NCBI GenBank assembly: GCA_936908745.1
Contig: CAKZFX010000014.1
Span: forward strand, 186,001 to 250,000
Origin: an uncultured Chitinophagaceae bacterium
Lineage (GTDB): Bacteria; Bacteroidota; Bacteroidia; Chitinophagales; Chitinophagaceae
Length of the DNA stretch: 64,000 nt
Reading direction: 5' to 3'
Positions 1 through 6,982 of this stretch are shown here, one piece after another. The notes beneath the pieces are model-generated. The model was not told the origin of the DNA. It searched no databases and saw only the letters and a program-made list of their open reading frames with translations. The first letter of the stretch is position 1. Each line of letters starts with the position of its first letter. The translations under genes were made by a program, and so were the position numbers.

Positions 1-30
1 AAGAAATCAACATCAGGGTTCATAACATTT

Positions 31-411
31 TTATTGAGTGACAGGAATCAGTTTTCTATCCATCGGGCGAAAGTACCATGATACAATCGTCAATACCAGC
101 AACAGGAGCGAAGGGAAAATGTCCATTGGTTTTCCTGTTGCTATATGTGAAGCGATCGCTCCCGACATGGCAAAGAAAAAACCGGCATAGGCCCATTCTT
201 TCAGCAATGGCATTTTGGGGATCAATACAGCCACCACGCCCAATAATTTCCATATACCTAAGATAGTTAAGAAATAAACCGGGTAACCTAAAGCCGCCAT
301 CAAATCCGTTTCGTCTTTTACCCGTAGCAATTGCACAATGCCGGTGGATAACATGCCGAGTGCCAGCCATCCCGTGGCAATCCAGTAAATGATCTTGTTT
401 CGTTTTGACAT
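31..411 (-). CDS. DoxX-like family membrane protein
   Basis: A 126-residue integral membrane protein with four hydrophobic segments, at about residues 8-28, 42-65, 72-90 and 98-113. This fits the DoxX-like family of small four-helix inner-membrane proteins, whose biochemical role is mostly unknown. It is the third gene of a tight leftward operon: the upstream SRPBCC gene ends 5 bases before this start, and an ArsR regulator leads the operon. Such ArsR/SRPBCC/DoxX groups are common in Bacteroidota, and the grouping suggests co-regulation. The family call rests on topology, length and context, and no catalytic motif is visible. Confidence 0.8.
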   Translation of the reverse strand: MSKRNKIIYWIATGWLALGMLSTGIVQLLRVKDETDLMAALGYPVYFLTILGIWKLLGVVAVLIPKMPLLKEWAYAGFFFAMSGAIASHIATGKPMDIFPSLLLLVLTIVSWYFRPMDRKLIPVTQ

Positions 412-416
412 AGTTG

Positions 417-896
417 TTATTTTGAAGCGATAATTTTTTCTAAACGGTCATGCGCCATACTTAAACCTTTTGCGAAGGGCAGCTTGAGCATCTGGTCGCG
501 GTAGCCGGCAGAACGGAACACGATCTGCATATTGAGTTGGCTGGTATCATCAGTTAATTTTTCAAACTCTAAAAATTCCAGTTGCACTTCAAAAGGGGAG
601 TTGCCCATTTCAAAAGTGCGGGTGATTTTCTGATCAGTAATAAATTCATGGAAAACGCCGCTGGCTTTAAACAGGAGATTGTTTTGTGCGTCGAGGGTGT
701 GAAACTCCCAACTGCCGTTTTTGCGGGCCTCCATCTTTTGCACTTTGCAAATACCATATTCATGTGTCATCCATTGTTCAAATAATTCCGGTTCTGTATG
801 CGCTTTGAAGAGCAGGTCAACCGGTAAATCAAATGCACGGCTGATCAGGATATCCTGCTGACCGTTGCCGGCTTTTACAATCGTTTTCAGTTCCAT
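417..896 (-). CDS. SRPBCC (AHSA1-type) domain protein
   Basis: A 159-residue soluble protein of the START-like SRPBCC superfamily, Aha1/AHSA1 branch. The opening ISRAFDLPVDLLFKAHTEPE, the following WMTHEYG and a late RMQ-like strand region match the usual order of first strand, helix and cavity-forming strands. These proteins bind hydrophobic ligands in a deep pocket; the ligand here is unknown. It begins 6 bases after the ArsR stop and ends 5 bases before the DoxX start, so all three are almost certainly one transcript. SRPBCC proteins paired with ArsR regulators are a frequent bacterial arrangement. Confidence 0.85.
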   Translation of the reverse strand: MELKTIVKAGNGQQDILISRAFDLPVDLLFKAHTEPELFEQWMTHEYGICKVQKMEARKNGSWEFHTLDAQNNLLFKASGVFHEFITDQKITRTFEMGNSPFEVQLEFLEFEKLTDDTSQLNMQIVFRSAGYRDQMLKLPFAKGLSMAHDRLEKIIASK

Positions 897-902
897 ATGG
901 GT

Positions 903-1226
903 TTATTTTTTTGCTTTGTATTTTTTCATTATTGTTTCCAGTTTATTAAAACGGTTGTCCCACAACTGGCGGAAGGGTTCAATAAAGTCGGCTATTTCTT
1001 TCATTTGACCGGGGTTAAAATGATAGTACACTTCACGGCCATTTTGTTCCGGCGTCAGCAAACCACATTCGGTAAGCACCAAAAGATGTTTAGAGACCGT
1101 AGGGCGGGCGGTGTCAAAGTTGGCTGCAATGGCCCCTGCGGTCATCGATTGGGCCGCCACGAGCAAAAGAATGGCCCTGCGGGTGGGATCAGCAATGGCC
1201 TGGAATACATCACGACGTAAGTTCAT
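903..1226 (-). CDS. ArsR-family winged-helix repressor
   Basis: A 107-residue ArsR/SmtB-type regulator. The N-terminal IADPTRRAILLLV and the recognition region TARPTVSKHLLVLTECGLL (about residues 39-57) are family hallmarks, followed by the beta-wing NGREVYYHFNP. No CxC metal-binding motif is visible, so it is unlikely to be a classical metal sensor. It probably represses its own three-gene operon through the two palindromes just upstream (1230-1271). The ATG at 1224-1226 is the natural start, and the first palindrome lies in the leader directly before it. Confidence 0.9.
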   Translation of the reverse strand: MNLRRDVFQAIADPTRRAILLLVAAQSMTAGAIAANFDTARPTVSKHLLVLTECGLLTPEQNGREVYYHFNPGQMKEIADFIEPFRQLWDNRFNKLETIMKKYKAKK

Positions 1227-1229
1227 TAT

Positions 1230-1271
1230 GTAGCTATTTGGCTACAAATATATGTGTAGCTATTTGACTAC
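1230..1271. promoter_or_regulatory. Twin palindromic operator candidates for the ArsR operon
   Basis: Two near-identical 16-base sites, GTAGCTATTTGGCTAC (1230-1245) and GTAGCTATTTGACTAC (1256-1271), begin 26 bases apart. Each is a palindrome with GTAGC/GCTAC arms and a TATTTG spacer; the second carries one mismatch. They sit immediately upstream of the ArsR start codon on the leftward strand, where a repressor would block transcription. Binding by this ArsR protein is inferred. Confidence 0.7.
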
Positions 1272-1289
1272 GCAAATTTTATTTCAATT

Positions 1290-2411
1290 TTATTCTTTAA
1301 CGATTTTGTACCGCCATTGCATAAAGGGTTTTTCGACAATGACATGTAACAGCCATGCGGCGATGATGCAGGTAAGCATGCTAAGAAGTAATAGCAAATG
1401 AGGTTCAGGAACAAGATCCCTGAACCATTCATGCGTTATATGGATTACGCCTTTATGCGACAGGTAAACAGCATAGGAGAGGGTGGCGATAAAACTTGTG
1501 ATGCGGGAAGAAGTTTTGTATAGAAAGCTGGTAGGGCTCACAGCACCCATCACTACAAAGCCATATCCAAGTGATACCAGCGGGAAACCAAACACCGAAG
1601 CTTCCAATGTGCTTTGATCTTCGCACAGGAAGTAAGCGCCGGTGAGCAACAATAAACCGAGCAAGATAAAGACATTGCCATATTTTGACAATTTTGCCCA
1701 CAGCGCCGGGCGAAACTGGTACAAGGTAGCGATGGACACACCGGCCACCAATCCATCCAGCCGTGACCAGGTGGGATAGTAAATGTATTTGTACCAATAC
1801 ATCCAGTTGTTGTCGTCTTCGCTATGTGGTTCGTAGAGTTGGGTAAATGATAAGTAACGGATGATAAAACCGGAGATGAATACAAACAGTAATAGCCAGC
1901 CTGCTTTGCGAAACCAGCCGGTGCTTGTCAACAGGATCAGCAGCAAGGGAAGGAAGAGGTAAAAATGTTCTTCCACGCAAAGCGACCATGCGTGTGAGAA
2001 GGTGCCAAACTGTTGCAAATTAAGCCCGATATTTTGGGTAAAGGCCAGGAATCGCCATAGCGGTGGCAGGCTTTCTTTTTCACGGAAGAAAGGAATTAAA
2101 AAATAAATCGCCACTACCACCAAAAACGCCGGTATAATCCGGAATGCCCTTTTCAGGAAAAAGGTTTTGAATGAAACGCCCTGGCCGGCTTTGATCCGGG
2201 CAAACAGTTGTGAAGCGATCAGGAAACCGCTGAGCACAAAAAACAGGTCAACGCCTGTCCACCCGAAGGAGGCCCAATCCGGCAGCCAGGAAGGTTGTCC
2301 TTTACTTATAATAAAGTAGTGAAACAGGAAAACGTAAAAGATGGCAAATGCACGTAAGTGGTCGAGCCCGTGGAGTTTGCCGGGCGGGGTGGGGTTGGTG
2401 GCTTGGGTCAT
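1290..2411 (-). CDS. Acyltransferase 3 family membrane protein (OafA/YrhL-like)
   Basis: A 373-residue protein with about ten hydrophobic segments. The N-terminal LDHLRAFAIFYVFLFHY carries the family's conserved R..A...V..FH signature, with the histidine as candidate catalytic residue. GVDLFFVLSGFLI and the SLCVEEHFYLFLPLL motif are also typical. Members transfer acyl groups, often acetyl, onto sugars of envelope polysaccharides or other exported molecules; the acceptor here cannot be read from the sequence. It stands alone, starting 18 bases after MTQ-coding sequence with no partner gene. Its GC-balanced codon use matches the housekeeping genes, unlike the AT-rich island to the right. Confidence 0.9.
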   Translation of the reverse strand: MTQATNPTPPGKLHGLDHLRAFAIFYVFLFHYFIISKGQPSWLPDWASFGWTGVDLFFVLSGFLIASQLFARIKAGQGVSFKTFFLKRAFRIIPAFLVVVAIYFLIPFFREKESLPPLWRFLAFTQNIGLNLQQFGTFSHAWSLCVEEHFYLFLPLLLILLTSTGWFRKAGWLLLFVFISGFIIRYLSFTQLYEPHSEDDNNWMYWYKYIYYPTWSRLDGLVAGVSIATLYQFRPALWAKLSKYGNVFILLGLLLLTGAYFLCEDQSTLEASVFGFPLVSLGYGFVVMGAVSPTSFLYKTSSRITSFIATLSYAVYLSHKGVIHITHEWFRDLVPEPHLLLLLSMLTCIIAAWLLHVIVEKPFMQWRYKIVKE

Positions 2412-2498
2412 GATCCTTTCTGTCGTTGATTATCCGATCTGTCTCCAAATCTAACGAAGAGAAGGACTACTTATTAATGGAATAGCGAAGATTATTTT

Positions 2499-2696
2499 TC
2501 AGGCAAAAACGGGTAAACAGTTTTCGGGTGTTTTTTCCGTGGTCACCACTTTGGTCACTTTGTCAAGGGGATAGACGATAGAACTTTTGTTCCAGTCAGC
2601 CGCAGCAACGATAAAATGATCAGCAGCGGGAAGGAGATTTTGAGGAGGTTTTCGAAGGTGAGTTTGAGCATGCAAGTTATTGTATTTACCCTCCAC
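2499..2696 (-). pseudogene. Doubtful 65-codon reading frame, possible gene remnant
   Basis: An open frame beginning with GTG that overlaps the end of the SecB-like gene by 11 bases. Residues from about 26 onward (DHFIVAAADWNKSS and following) look protein-like, whereas the first 20 do not. A second frame from an ATG near 2671 reads a hydrophobic stretch (LLKISFPLLIILSLL) before a stop. The base composition is that of the host rather than the AT-rich island. It may be the scar of a gene disrupted when the island arrived, or simply non-coding. No family is recognised. Confidence 0.2.
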
Positions 2697-3129
2697 GCTT
2701 AAATTTACTTGGGTCCAGAACAGGAAGAATTACATCACTCAATAAAGTTCCTCTTAGCTCACTAAACACAACTCCACGCATTGTTCCGATAACTACTGCA
2801 TTTAATAAATTTAATAAACCTTCAGGAAGTGTTATGCCTTCTTCACTAATTATGGCAATATTCTTAAGGTTGGGTATTTCAAAAACGAAACCCAATTTAA
2901 ACGTTGCTATAATTTCCTTGTCTTGACTTTTTGGAAAGATATCCACTGACATCATATGAAGACTATGATTATCATTTGGATTTGGTATTATTTGAAGTGA
3001 TATATCGTAATCGTACTCAATCTTTTTTTCCTTTTTAATGTATGTTTTTAAGCTCTTTTCAATTAAATCTATTTGCCTTAATGCAAAAGAATAAGTTTCC
3101 GAACCTATGGATGAATGTTGTTTTGACAT
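2686..3129 (-). CDS. SecB-like chaperone-fold protein
   Basis: A 147-residue soluble protein. The middle consists of alternating strands (SLQIIPN, MMSVDIFP, IIATFKLGFVFEI), and the C-terminus has the SecB-type end: an N..A....RGVVFSELRGT helix and then VILPVLDPSKF (about residues 133-143), comparable to the LLPPIDF end of SecB. Dedicated SecB-like proteins are known in toxin-antitoxin-chaperone (TAC) systems such as that of Mycobacterium tuberculosis Rv1957. Its start codon overlaps the stop of the upstream XRE gene, so the two are translationally coupled. No toxin gene is recognisable beside them. The family call is by eye and moderately secure; a role guarding the XRE protein or sensing phage is inference. 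Confidence 0.6.
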   Translation of the reverse strand: MSKQHSSIGSETYSFALRQIDLIEKSLKTYIKKEKKIEYDYDISLQIIPNPNDNHSLHMMSVDIFPKSQDKEIIATFKLGFVFEIPNLKNIAIISEEGITLPEGLLNLLNAVVIGTMRGVVFSELRGTLLSDVILPVLDPSKFKRGG

Positions 3130-3602
3130 TATTTATTCTCAATCTTAAAAAATCCCATGAGGCCTGAATTGTCTTCTAAATTCTCTATATAGTTTACATT
3201 GCTTCCAATACAATATGTTACACGTGATGGGAGCATACTTGATAAACCTTCCACTAATGATGAATTAAGATTTTGAGTTCTTTCAGAACCAACTATCATA
3301 TGGAGATTTATTTGTTTGGATATCGGCCTTTCTATTGCAAGCAACTGAATTTCCAGTTTGTTTTCAATTTCGAATAATGTTTCGACCGTAAAGTTATGAT
3401 TACCGCTTAGCCATCTTGTAATAATAGAAGGCTGTACTCCCATTATACTTGCAAACTGCTGTCTATTATAACCTTTTTGTTTTATAGCCATTTCTATTTT
3501 ATTTGATAGAAGTTGGCCTTTTTGAAGAGACGGTATTGGAAACATCTTCGAAACACATGATTCATTATTAATAGGCATATATGCTTGGATGGTGTTTTTC
3601 AT
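3129..3602 (-). CDS. XRE-family helix-turn-helix regulator / antitoxin-like protein
   Basis: A 157-residue protein with a lambda-repressor-type HTH at about residues 32-88: MAIKQKGYNRQQFASIMGV, then QPSIITRWLSGNHNFTVETL, then LEIQLL. This is close to HigA-type antitoxins. The C-terminal 65 residues have no recognisable fold and could be the chaperone-addiction region that SecB-like partners bind in TAC systems. It overlaps the SecB-like gene by one base and is divergent from the CBASS operon, with about 260 bases of AT-rich promoter DNA between them. The palindrome at 3787-3807 is a plausible binding site. It could regulate CBASS, itself, or both; that is inference. Confidence 0.75.
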   Translation of the reverse strand: MKNTIQAYMPINNESCVSKMFPIPSLQKGQLLSNKIEMAIKQKGYNRQQFASIMGVQPSIITRWLSGNHNFTVETLFEIENKLEIQLLAIERPISKQINLHMIVGSERTQNLNSSLVEGLSSMLPSRVTYCIGSNVNYIENLEDNSGLMGFFKIENK

Positions 3603-3748
3603 ATATATAATATTTTAAATGTATAAAAAATAGTTATACAAAGGACTAGCTCAATTTAATCATTTACTTATAAATATACACTTCTTTTCAAACAAATCAC
3701 TTTTTTAACCACAAAATTAGTGCTAAACGTTACTTTTATGACTTTTTA

Positions 3749-3756
3749 TACTTTTG
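3749..3756 (+). promoter_or_regulatory. Candidate Bacteroidota -7 box for the CBASS operon
   Basis: TACTTTTG matches the Bacteroidota consensus TAnnTTTG and lies about 107 bases before the DUF3892 start codon. No convincing TTTG -33 box is visible upstream, so support is moderate. If used, transcription would begin near 3762, placing the palindrome at 3787-3807 just downstream in a roadblock position. Confidence 0.35.
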
Positions 3757-3781
3757 AGTGAATTTTTTATTTAACAAAATC

Positions 3782-3830
3782 GCTTTAAAGTAAATTTTAT
3801 TTACTTTTACATAAAATTAGCTTTAAAGTA
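3782..3830. promoter_or_regulatory. Palindrome and direct repeats between XRE gene and CBASS operon
   Basis: AAAGTAAAT-TTT-ATTTACTTT (3787-3807) is a perfect palindrome with 9-base arms. It is overlapped by the first of two exact direct copies of GCTTTAAAGTA (3782-3792 and 3820-3830, 38 bases apart). The site lies in the divergent promoter region, 33-80 bases before the first CBASS gene. It is the most obvious operator for the neighbouring XRE regulator, though AT-rich DNA produces palindromes easily and binding is inferred. Confidence 0.5.
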
Positions 3831-3862
3831 TTTCAATTGTTTAAATAATTAAATATGTTAAA

Positions 3863-4165
3863 ATGAAATGGGCGGACTACCTCATCTCACATGTTCGTAA
3901 AAACAATTTTGGTGTTATAACTCATGTAGTTGTTCATGTTGACCATGGCGATACAGTTGGATACGGTATCGTTAAAACCGAAACTGAAGTGATAGCATTA
4001 TTAAAAAACGGATACACTTTCAAAACAATAATGTGGGCATATCCTAAATGGTATGAAGGTGCTTCCGTTAATTATGTTAAAGGGACAAGTGGTGAGTTTT
4101 TAAGAACTAATCGGGACAAAACGGCTAAAGATAATCTAGACAATATGATATCGTTTTATAGTTAG
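3863..4165 (+). CDS. DUF3892 domain protein, first gene of CBASS-like operon
   Basis: A 100-residue protein that fits the DUF3892 pattern: opening YLISHVRKN, then ITHV, EVIALLKNGYTFKT, GASVNYV, and the ending FLRTNRDKTAKDNLDN. The function of this family is not established. It is the first cistron of the island: its stop lies 3 bases before the patatin gene, so all four rightward genes probably share a transcript. Length agrees with the family (about 80-100 residues). It has no signal peptide or membrane segment. Possible roles are an accessory of the cyclic-nucleotide defence, a regulator, or an unrelated passenger; the tight spacing favours the first two. Confidence 0.7.
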   Translation: MKWADYLISHVRKNNFGVITHVVVHVDHGDTVGYGIVKTETEVIALLKNGYTFKTIMWAYPKWYEGASVNYVKGTSGEFLRTNRDKTAKDNLDNMISFYS

Positions 4166-4168
4166 GAA

Positions 4169-5200
4169 ATGGGTTTAAAAATAAAGGAAAATAGAAAAAT
4201 TAAAATACTGTCGATTGATGGAGGCGGTATAAGGGGAATAATTCCAGCAAAAGTTTTATCAGAGTTAGAACAAAAGTTGCAGGATCTATATCCTGGAAAA
4301 AAGCTATATGAACATTTTGACTTAATCTGTGGTACTTCAACTGGGGCGATTTTAGCAATTGCCATTGCTTTAGGTATTCCAGCCGGTGATCTTGTAAAGT
4401 TTTACAAAGAGAACGCTGTGATAATTTTTCCTAAATGGTATTTGAAAATTTTGCCAAGAAAAGCTAGAGCTATTATAACTTCTATATATAGTAATAAAAA
4501 GCTTAGAAAAAGATTGAAAGAAGTATATGCAGCCGCAAACAATGGAATAGACCCTTTAATGAATGATTTAAAGACAAATGTGTGTATTCCAGTTTTCAAT
4601 GGTAATGATGGACAGATTAATGTTCTAAAAACTAAGCATCATGAGGAATATATCAGAGACTATAAGTTACCTGCGTATGAGGTAGCTCTTTCAAGTGCAT
4701 CAGCGCCTGTCTATTTTCCACCACATACGTTTACCTTTTCTAATAAGTATGGAAGTGGTATTAATGTAAATATGATAGATGGAGGAATATTTGCAAATAA
4801 TCCGTCTTTAATTGGCATTTTAGAAGCGACTGATAAAATGGGGTATAATTTTGCAGATATTCATCTTTTATCCTTAGGTACTGGAAAGGGTAAACATGTA
4901 ATAAAGTCTACTTGGAAGCCTAAGGATATGTGGTATTGGCTTTTTCCTAAACCCCGGCTTTTGGATATCATTTTAGACAGTCAAGCTCAAATTACTGAGC
5001 AATATCTTAATTTTTTAAAACGAATATCCGGCAAAGACGAACATTCATTTAAGTATCTACGTATTCAACATGATTTAGGGGGAGATACTATTGAGCTAAA
5101 TGCATCTGATAAAAAATCTATTAATCGTTTAGAAGCAATTGGTGATGAATTGTCAAAAAACAACCTAAACACTATTGTTAATTTTATAAAATCAATCTAA
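4169..5200 (+). CDS. capV: CBASS effector: patatin-like phospholipase (CapV type)
   Basis: A 343-residue patatin-fold hydrolase. It has the oxyanion motif DGGGIRG (17-23), the nucleophile elbow GTSTG with Ser57, and the second dyad residue in DGG (Asp204, in MIDGGIFANNP). In CBASS, CapV is activated by the cyclic nucleotide made by the adjacent CD-NTase and degrades inner-membrane phospholipids, killing the infected cell before phage release. The C-terminal 120 residues (from about residue 225) would hold the ligand-responsive part. Its stop codon overlaps the start of the CD-NTase gene by one base. Codon use is strongly AT-biased compared with genes outside the island, consistent with horizontal acquisition. 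Confidence 0.9.
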   Translation: MGLKIKENRKIKILSIDGGGIRGIIPAKVLSELEQKLQDLYPGKKLYEHFDLICGTSTGAILAIAIALGIPAGDLVKFYKENAVIIFPKWYLKILPRKARAIITSIYSNKKLRKRLKEVYAAANNGIDPLMNDLKTNVCIPVFNGNDGQINVLKTKHHEEYIRDYKLPAYEVALSSASAPVYFPPHTFTFSNKYGSGINVNMIDGGIFANNPSLIGILEATDKMGYNFADIHLLSLGTGKGKHVIKSTWKPKDMWYWLFPKPRLLDIILDSQAQITEQYLNFLKRISGKDEHSFKYLRIQHDLGGDTIELNASDKKSINRLEAIGDELSKNNLNTIVNFIKSI

Positions 5201-6150
5201 TGGCAGACTGTCACAAGTTATTTGGTGATTATCATGGAGAAATCTCTATTGGTACGACTAAGAAGGATAAAATGAAAAATTCTAAGAATGCTCTTAGAGC
5301 AAGAATCCGTAAATGGTTTAAAGATAATCACCCCGAGTATGAACCTAAGTTTTTTATACAAGGATCAAGCAAGATGAAAACTGGCATTCGCACAAAGGAT
5401 GATATATGCGATCTTGATGATGGCGTCTATTTTTTTCGTGAGCCAGACGTAACGGCCACTACTTTACAAAGTTGGGTTTGGGATGCTGTAAATGGATATA
5501 CAGATAAACAACCTGAACATCGCAAAAAATGTATTCGATCAATTTTTGTAGGAGATTATGAAATTGATCATCCAGTTTATTATAAAATCGATAACCAAAA
5601 TTATAAAATAGCTGTAAAAGATAATGGATTTAAGGATAGTGATCCTAAGGAAATGGTTGATTGGTTTAACAAGAAAAAAGACAAAGACGGGAAGTTGCTT
5701 CGTCATGTTATGTACTTAAAAGGCTGGTGCGATAATTTAAGGAATAAAATGCCAAGCGGTCTTGCCATGACTATTTTAGCCTCTAATGCAAAAAGTTATA
5801 TCGTATTAAATGATAGAGATGATATCACCTTGCGAGACCTTTTAAAGGAAATAAAAAAAGCTCTTAGTAATAAGTTCGAGTGTATTGTTCCTGCAATACC
5901 GAACGATAATCTTTTTGAAGATTACGATGATACTCGTCGTAAAAATTTTATCCAGGCATTGGATAATTTTATTACTGATGCAGATAGTGCACTAAAAGAA
6001 GAAAATGAGTTAAAAGCAAGTAAGTTTTGGCGCAAGCATTTAGGTGATAGATTTCCTGAAGGGAAAGATGAGAAGCAGCAAAATACATCAAGGTTTGCAG
6101 CTGCCATTTCTTCTGGTGCAGCGACATCAAATCCTTGGTCAAATGAATGA
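5200..6150 (+). CDS. CBASS CD-NTase (cGAS/DncV-like nucleotidyltransferase)
   Basis: A 316-residue cytoplasmic enzyme expected to make a cyclic di- or trinucleotide second messenger when phage infection is sensed. It has the nucleotidyltransferase core IQGSS (53-57), the metal-binding pair in DLDDGVYF (Asp71, Asp73), and a third acidic residue in GDYEIDHPVYY (Asp123). The overall arrangement matches CD-NTases paired with CapV. The last 30 residues form a low-complexity tail (RFAAAISSGAATS, then NPWSNE), the kind of flexible end to which ancillary E1/E2-type proteins act. It ends in Glu rather than Gly. The product nucleotide cannot be told from sequence. It overlaps capV by 1 base and the E2-like gene by 8 bases. 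Confidence 0.88.
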   Translation: MADCHKLFGDYHGEISIGTTKKDKMKNSKNALRARIRKWFKDNHPEYEPKFFIQGSSKMKTGIRTKDDICDLDDGVYFFREPDVTATTLQSWVWDAVNGYTDKQPEHRKKCIRSIFVGDYEIDHPVYYKIDNQNYKIAVKDNGFKDSDPKEMVDWFNKKKDKDGKLLRHVMYLKGWCDNLRNKMPSGLAMTILASNAKSYIVLNDRDDITLRDLLKEIKKALSNKFECIVPAIPNDNLFEDYDDTRRKNFIQALDNFITDADSALKEENELKASKFWRKHLGDRFPEGKDEKQQNTSRFAAAISSGAATSNPWSNE

Positions 6151-6784
6151 TGGGGTATTTGCATTTAGGAACGATGCAAAAAATATTAATGAATATTTTG
6201 CTGAGTTAAATTATCAGGAAGACGCACAGGGTGTGCCTATGGTCTTGGGCGATCTTGTGTTAAAGGATGAAAATGGAGTATTTATTGATAGTTATTCTAT
6301 CAAAATTGTGGCTACAGAATGTTATCCATTCTGCTTTCCATGGGTATATGAAACTGGCGAAAGAGTTCCAATAAATAATGATTGGCATGTTTTCTTAGAT
6401 GGACATTGTTGTATTAAAGCCTTTCAAGAGGAAATATTACTTTGTAAAAAAGGTATTTCATTAGTTTGGTTTATTAAAGAGCAAGTTGTTCCGTATTTTT
6501 TCAATCAAAAATATAGAGAGCAAAATGGCTTTTTTCTACACGAAAGATCGCATGGAAGGCTCGGAGATCTTGAATTTTTTAAACAATATTTTAATACGCA
6601 AGACATTCAGTTAACCATTGATCTTTTGAAAGAAACACAAAAGATAAATGAAAGGAAAAGCAACTCTAAATGTTTATGCGGAAGTAAAAAAAAATTTAGA
6701 AAATGTCACCGGAGATCCTTACGAGCTTTAAGGATCTTTCCTAAAAGTTGGATTCAAGGCCTGATATCTTCATTTTCTAATTAA
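6143..6784 (+). CDS. E2-like CBASS ancillary protein with C-terminal SEC-C zinc motif
   Basis: A 213-residue protein starting at the ATG at 6143, inside ATGAATGA overlapping the CD-NTase stop by 8 bases. A longer in-frame start inside the CD-NTase gene was rejected. The core (YPFCFPWVYETGERVPINND at 61-80, then WHVFLDGHCC) matches the E2-type ubiquitin-conjugating fold of the short type II CBASS layout; Cys89 or Cys90 is the candidate catalytic cysteine. The C-terminus carries a classical SEC-C motif, CLCGSKKKFRKCH (177-189), predicted to bind zinc. In E2-only CBASS the enzyme conjugates or primes the CD-NTase through its C-terminal tail; extension of that role to this gene is inference. No E1 (Cap2 full length) or Cap3 JAB protease gene is present. 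Confidence 0.8.
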   Translation: MNDGVFAFRNDAKNINEYFAELNYQEDAQGVPMVLGDLVLKDENGVFIDSYSIKIVATECYPFCFPWVYETGERVPINNDWHVFLDGHCCIKAFQEEILLCKKGISLVWFIKEQVVPYFFNQKYREQNGFFLHERSHGRLGDLEFFKQYFNTQDIQLTIDLLKETQKINERKSNSKCLCGSKKKFRKCHRRSLRALRIFPKSWIQGLISSFSN

Positions 6785-6930
6785 TTTAACGCTGTTTAAT
6801 TTTCCTATAATTTATATTATGTTAAATGTCTAAATCCAATATAAAGCCGATCTAAATCGGCCATCCAAAAGGCATAATTCCCCCTGTACTAAACCACTTT
6901 ATTTCAAAGAACCCTCTACTACAAAGTTAC
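6785..6930. other. Right edge of the AT-rich island
   Basis: This stretch holds no gene. A perfect 6-base hairpin GCCGAT-CTAA-ATCGGC lies at 6846-6861, but no T-run follows, so it is only a weak terminator candidate for the CBASS operon. Base composition returns to that of the host near 6900. No direct repeat or integrase scar was recognised. Confidence 0.4.
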
Positions 6931-6953
6931 AAAAAAACCGGCTCATCGCCGGT
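6931..6953 (-). terminator. Rho-independent terminator of the gyrA/TPR operon
   Basis: Read leftward, ACCGGC-GATGA-GCCGGT is followed by seven T residues. It lies about 30 bases past the stop of the TPR protein and closes the leftward gyrA operon. Confidence 0.8.
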
Positions 6954-6982
6954 TTCTTCTAATTCATTCAATCCAGGTCGGT

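Noticed and set aside
2499..2696. Functional 65-residue gene
   Set aside because: GTG start, overlap with the SecB-like gene and no recognised family; kept only as a doubtful remnant.
6044..6142. Upstream in-frame start for the E2-like protein within the CD-NTase gene
   Set aside because: The extra 33 residues overlap the CD-NTase catalytic gene and show no E2-like sequence; the ATG at 6143 in the overlapping ATGAATGA is the better start.
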